Shown: one piece after another, positions 60,550-64,000 of the stretch | Position numbering within the stretch: position 1 is the first letter of the stretch | How the letters are laid out: the number at the start of each line of letters is the position of its first letter | Assembly: GCF_004799035.1 (NCBI RefSeq) | Contig: NZ_MWIO01000014.1 | Location: 62,001-126,000 of the forward strand | DNA length: 64,000 nt | Source of the DNA: Rhodanobacter lindaniclasticus | GTDB lineage: Bacteria; Pseudomonadota; Gammaproteobacteria; Xanthomonadales; Rhodanobacteraceae | Direction: 5' to 3' | The notes under the pieces: model-generated | The model's input: only the letters and a program-made list of their open reading frames with translations | Told to the model about the DNA's origin: nothing | Databases searched by the model: none | Program-made: the position numbers and the translations under genes

Positions 60550-61554
60550 TCAGCCGTTCCACTGTCCCAGCGCCGCCAGGCCGTTGTCCTTGGCGCGGGC
60601 GTGAACGATCTTCTGCGCGTCAGCGACGTTGCCCTTCAGATCCTTCGACCACAACTGCAGCGCGGCCTGCTGCATCGCGCGGCCGTAGGAGAACGACAGC
60701 GGCCACGGGTGCGGACCGATCTGGTTCATCGCGTTGAGGTGTGCGGTGGACTGCTGGTCGGTCTGGCCGCCGGAGAGGAAAACGATGCCCGGCAGCGCCG
60801 CCGGCACGGTGGACTTGAGCACGCGCACGGTGGCCTCGGCCACTTCCCCGATCTCGGCCTGCTCCTCGCAATCCTTGCCGGGGATGACCATGCTGATCTT
60901 CAGGATGGTGCCTTCCAACATCACGTTCTGCTCGTACAGCGCGTTGAACAGGCTGCGCAGCACGGCCTCGTGCACCTCGTAGCTGACTTCGATGGTGTGA
61001 TCGCCGTCCATGATCACCTCGGGCTCGACCATCGGCACCAGGCCGGCCTCCTGGCACAGTGCGGCGTAGCGGGCCAGCACGTGGCAGTTCGCCTCGATCG
61101 CGGTGGAGCTGGGGTTTTCCTCGGAGATGTTGATCACCGCGCGCCACTTGGCGAACTGGGCACCCAGCCTGGCGTACTCCTCGAGCCGCGGACGCAGGCC
61201 GTCCAGACCCTCGGTGACCACATCGCCGGGGAAGCCGGCCAGCGGCACCGGGCCCTTGTCGACCTTGATGCCGGGGATGATGCCGGCCTTCTTCATCACC
61301 TGGGTGAACGGCACGCCATCCTTGGTGGACTGGCGGATCGTCTCGTCGAACAGGATCGCGCCGGAGATGTGCTCGGACAGGCCCGGCGTGGTCAGCAGCA
61401 ACTCGCGGTAGGCGCGCCGATTCTCCTCGGTGTTCTCGATGCCGACGGCCTCGAAGCGCTTGCGGATGGTGTTGGTCGACTCGTCGATCGCGATGATGCC
61501 CTTGCCGGGCGCGACCATCGCCAGGGCGACGCTTTCGAGATCTTCAATGCTCAT
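60550..61554 (-). CDS. fba: Class I fructose-bisphosphate aldolase
   Basis: A 334-residue Schiff-base aldolase of the animal-type class I family. GKGIIAIDESTNTIRKRF near the N-terminus, NISEENPSSTAIEANCHVLARYA, VEPEVIMDGDH and the Schiff-base lysine in LEGTILKISMVIPGKD (about 219) are clear; LSGGQTDQQSTAHLNAMN completes the phosphate site. No class II (zinc) motifs. The start at 61554 follows GGAG by 8 bases. Lies in the central carbon group with pyk, tkt and pgk. Confidence 0.96.
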   Translation of the reverse strand: MSIEDLESVALAMVAPGKGIIAIDESTNTIRKRFEAVGIENTEENRRAYRELLLTTPGLSEHISGAILFDETIRQSTKDGVPFTQVMKKAGIIPGIKVDKGPVPLAGFPGDVVTEGLDGLRPRLEEYARLGAQFAKWRAVINISEENPSSTAIEANCHVLARYAALCQEAGLVPMVEPEVIMDGDHTIEVSYEVHEAVLRSLFNALYEQNVMLEGTILKISMVIPGKDCEEQAEIGEVAEATVRVLKSTVPAALPGIVFLSGGQTDQQSTAHLNAMNQIGPHPWPLSFSYGRAMQQAALQLWSKDLKGNVADAQKIVHARAKDNGLAALGQWNG

Positions 61555-61704
61555 TGATGACTCCGCTGGCGGGGGCGATGCCCGGCCACACATGGTGGGC
61601 GCCGCCTCGCACGCGAAGCGGCATGGTGAAAAACGGCGATTATAGGCCAGATCGGGCCGGTGACGGGCCGAAACAACACCGCACCCTGCAGCCGGCCCGG
61701 TGGA

Positions 61705-62145
61705 TCAGCCAGGGTAGCCGGGCAGCTTGCAGGGGGCCATCAGCTGGTCGCGCGCGGCAGGATCCTTCGGCCCGTTGAAGACCACGATGTAATACGTGGA
61801 CACCGGCTGATGGACGTTGTTGCTCAGCGACGGGCCGTAGCGGAAGTTGGCCACCGCGCTGCGCGCCATCGGGCCGAGGTCGCTCTTGGGCTCCACCCTG
61901 GCCACCTGCACGTCCAGCGGCACGCCGTCGGAACCCACGGTGTAGGTCACCGCCACGCAGCCTGGCTTGTCCAGGTTCAGGCCACTGTTGGGAGCATCCA
62001 TCTGCACCTTTGTGTTGAGCAGGATCCAGTAGCGATACAGGTTCTGCTGGTCGACCTTGATCGCCTGCGCCAGCACCGGCGTGGCCGCGCCCAGCGCCAG
62101 CGCGAACAGCACGCCGCGGCATACGGAGGGAAACAGGGTTTTCAT
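61705..62145 (-). CDS. Secreted TonB-C-like small protein
   Basis: A 146-residue periplasmic protein. Signal peptide about 1-26 (VLFALALGAATPVLAQA), then a region whose pattern (VAVTYTVGSDGVPLDVQVARVEPKS ... SAVANFRYGP) follows the strands of a TonB C-terminal domain, though the protein has no membrane anchor or Pro-rich linker. Two Cys in the mature part may form a disulfide. Role unknown: possibly an accessory of TonB or envelope assembly. GGGAG is 7 bases before the ATG. Located between fba and pyk. Confidence 0.65.
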   Translation of the reverse strand: MKTLFPSVCRGVLFALALGAATPVLAQAIKVDQQNLYRYWILLNTKVQMDAPNSGLNLDKPGCVAVTYTVGSDGVPLDVQVARVEPKSDLGPMARSAVANFRYGPSLSNNVHQPVSTYYIVVFNGPKDPAARDQLMAPCKLPGYPG

Positions 62146-62239
62146 GGCGGGCTCCCGCAAGGCGTCGAGGGCCCCAGTGTAGCTGCCCGCGCGGTGCGCC
62201 ACAGCCGGCCAGCCGACGGCGGACAGCCGGCTTTCAGCG

Positions 62240-63712
62240 TCACAGCTCGCGCCGGCTTTCCACCGTGCCGTCGGGGCCTACCGCGAGCAGTTTCAGCGTG
62301 TTGGTGCCGCCCACGTGGCCGACTCGGTCGCCGTAGGTGATCACCACGCTGTCACCCTGGAGCAACTTGCCCTGTTCGAACAGCAACCGCACCGCGGCAC
62401 GGGTGGAGGCGGCCATGCTCTGCTTCTCGCCGTGGCTGAACTCCACCGGCTGCACGTCGCGCAGCAACTGCATGCGTCGACGTGCGGAGGCGGACGGCGA
62501 CATGCCGTAGATCGGCACCGCGCTGCGGTAGCGCGACAGCCACTGGGCGGTGGCGCCGGATTCGGTCAGCGCCACGATCGCGCGCACGCCGAGCTGCCCG
62601 GCCAGCACCATGGCGGCCAGCGCGATCGCCTGGTCGGTGCGGCTCAGCTGGTGGATGACGTTGGCCAGGTCCTCCTTCGGCTCGAACTGGCGCTCGGCGC
62701 CCAGGCAGATGCGCTGCATCGCCGCCACTGCCTTGTCCGGATGCGCGCCGGCGGCGGTCTCCTCCGACAGCATCACCGCATCGGTGCCGTCAATCACCGC
62801 GTTGGCCACGTCGAGCACTTCGGCGCGGGTGGGGATCGGCGCGCGCACCATCGACTGCAGCATCTGGGTGGCGGTGATCACGGCGCGGTTGCGCTGCACC
62901 GCCTCGCGGATGATCTTCTTCTGCAGGCCGGGCAGCTCGGCGTCGCCGATCTCCACGCCAAGATCGCCGCGCGCCACCATCACCACGTCGGAGGCGTCGA
63001 TGATCTCGCCCAGCACGGGGATGGCGTCGGCCCGCTCGATCTTCGCCACCAGCGCCGCGCGGCCACCTGCCAGCTTGAGCAGGTGGCGGGCCAGGTGCAT
63101 GTCGTCGGCCGAACGCACGAAGGACACGGCGAGGAAATCCGCGCCGATCTCCGCCGCCAGCCGGATGTCGGCCTTGTCCTTGTCCGACAGCGCGTCCACC
63201 GAGAGTCCGCCGCCCTGCCGGTTGAGTCCCTTGCGATTGGACAGCTTGCCGCCGACCAGCACCTCGCAGCGCACTTCGCTGCCGACCACCTCGTGCACGG
63301 TGAGCGCCACCAGTCCGTCGTCCAGCAGCAGCACATCGCCGGCGCGCACGTCGGACGGCAAACCGTAGTAGCTCACGCCCACGCGGGTGGCATCGCCCGG
63401 CGGCACGCCGGCGCGGCAGTCGAGCACGAAGCTGTCGCCCTCTGCCAGTTGCACCGGGCCGTCGGCGAAAGTCTCGATGCGGATCTTCGGCCCCTGCAGG
63501 TCGGCCAGCACGCCGACTTCGCGACCGGCCGCCTGGGCGGCTTCGCGCACCGCGATGGCGCGTGCACGATGATCGTCCGGCTCGCCGTGCGACAGATTGA
63601 GGCGCACCACATCCACGCCTGCGGCAATCAACCGGCCAAGCATGCCGGGCGCGTCGGTGGCAGGGCCCAGCGTGGCGACGATCTTGGTACGGCGAACTTT
63701 TTCCATGGTCAT
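62240..63712 (-). CDS. pyk: Pyruvate kinase
   Basis: A 490-residue pyruvate kinase (phosphoenolpyruvate + ADP to pyruvate + ATP). N-terminal RRTKIVATLGPATDAPGML and RLNLSHGE, the catalytic lysine in LVAKIERADA, metal site VMVARGDLGVEIG, and ATQMLQSMVRAPIPTRAEV with VMLSEETAAGAHPDKAV are conserved. The C-terminal allosteric domain is present, length nearest PykA-type enzymes. ATG at 63712 is followed by another two codons later; both plausible. Last of the central carbon genes here. Confidence 0.97.
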   Translation of the reverse strand: MTMEKVRRTKIVATLGPATDAPGMLGRLIAAGVDVVRLNLSHGEPDDHRARAIAVREAAQAAGREVGVLADLQGPKIRIETFADGPVQLAEGDSFVLDCRAGVPPGDATRVGVSYYGLPSDVRAGDVLLLDDGLVALTVHEVVGSEVRCEVLVGGKLSNRKGLNRQGGGLSVDALSDKDKADIRLAAEIGADFLAVSFVRSADDMHLARHLLKLAGGRAALVAKIERADAIPVLGEIIDASDVVMVARGDLGVEIGDAELPGLQKKIIREAVQRNRAVITATQMLQSMVRAPIPTRAEVLDVANAVIDGTDAVMLSEETAAGAHPDKAVAAMQRICLGAERQFEPKEDLANVIHQLSRTDQAIALAAMVLAGQLGVRAIVALTESGATAQWLSRYRSAVPIYGMSPSASARRRMQLLRDVQPVEFSHGEKQSMAASTRAAVRLLFEQGKLLQGDSVVITYGDRVGHVGGTNTLKLLAVGPDGTVESRREL

Positions 63713-63833
63713 CGAATGAGCCTAGCAGAATTGCGCCGATCCATTCGCGGCGCCATCGAGCCACGCGCTTGACAGCCTTGATGACCCCGTTCCACGCTTG
63801 GAAACCGGCGCAATGCCATGGGGGGATACAAGG

Positions 63834-64000
63834 ATGGGCAATACACACGGACTGCGGCCCTGGGCCGCGGCTTTGGTCTTGGGCGTGGGCAGCGTGTTGA
63901 CGGCGGTCGCCGCGGCGCCTGCGCCGACAGCGAAAGCCACTTCGCCGATTCCACTGCAGGACTTCATTCGTCCGGCCAACTTCTCGCAGGTGCGCATTTC
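63834..64000 (+). CDS. S9-type peptidase, N-terminal fragment
   Basis: The first 55 codons of a secreted protein that continues beyond the window. Signal peptide about 1-29 (AAALVLGVGSVLTAVAAA), then SPIPLQDFIRPANFSQVRIS, which resembles the N-terminus of xanthomonad prolyl-oligopeptidase (S9) family peptidases that usually read IPxxDFFRxPxFxxxxLSPDG. GGGGGA sits 8 bases before the ATG at 63834. The catalytic domain is not visible, so the family call is tentative. Divergent from pyk. Confidence 0.5.
   Translation, partial: MGNTHGLRPWAAALVLGVGSVLTAVAAAPAPTAKATSPIPLQDFIRPANFSQVRI

Overview
The window is about 64 kb of GC-rich (mid-60s % by eye), densely coding chromosomal DNA from a gammaproteobacterium of the order Xanthomonadales, most likely Rhodanobacteraceae (Rhodanobacter/Dyella/Luteibacter-like). 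The basis is family resemblance: XanA- and XanB-type sugar nucleotide enzymes, a class I fructose-bisphosphate aldolase beside pyk/tkt/pgk, and an LPS locus lying exactly between etfA and metB, the position known in Xanthomonas. I saw no rRNA, tRNA, CRISPR array, transposase or phage gene.

Layout. 1-0.4 kb: 3' end of a beta-lactamase-fold serine hydrolase. 0.6-3.1 kb: a TonB-domain protein and a MetJ methionine repressor that carries a long lysine/alanine-rich histone H1-like tail, with a tandem met-box operator upstream. 3.1-7.6 kb (minus): gcvT-gcvH and the sulfate-activation genes cysD-cysNC. 7.8-9.2 kb: an amidase. 9.4-17.1 kb (plus): ETF-ubiquinone oxidoreductase, then two large surface-polysaccharide proteins (GT2-GT4 and WbsX-RgpF fusions), then etfB-etfA with a REP-type inverted pair between them.

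17.1-39 kb: the surface polysaccharide (LPS O-antigen) locus, built of two blocks that converge near 24.9 kb. The plus block has a methyltransferase, a GT4, an epimerase, a UPF0104-type membrane protein, a membrane-anchored GT2, xanB/manC and a second small methyltransferase. The minus block reads from the metB side: GT4, wzm, wzt, a coiled-coil methyltransferase, rmd, gmd, two glycosyltransferases, a GT-C-like membrane protein and xanA. XanA and XanB make GDP-mannose, Gmd and Rmd turn it into GDP-D-rhamnose, the glycosyltransferases build the chain, Wzm/Wzt export it, and the coiled-coil methyltransferase plus the Wzt C-terminal domain probably set chain end and length. Beyond metB, rmlBACD and a second xanB/manC supply dTDP-L-rhamnose and GDP-mannose.

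45.4-64 kb: glmS, cystathionine beta-synthase, a YdcH-family protein, a coiled-coil periplasmic protein with a DUF4398-like lipoprotein, pilU, maleylacetoacetate isomerase, then a central-carbon group (pgk, HAD phosphatase, tkt, fba, pyk) interrupted by an OafA-type O-acyltransferase, two tandem outer-membrane beta-barrel genes and a small TonB-C-like periplasmic protein. The first barrel gene is preceded by a perfect match to the PmrA-box consensus. The window ends in the first codons of an S9-type peptidase.

The items most worth following up are the MetJ-H1 fusion with a possible internal start, the coiled-coil/methyltransferase chain terminator candidate next to Wzt, the PmrA-type box, and the mosaic structure of the etfA-metB locus.
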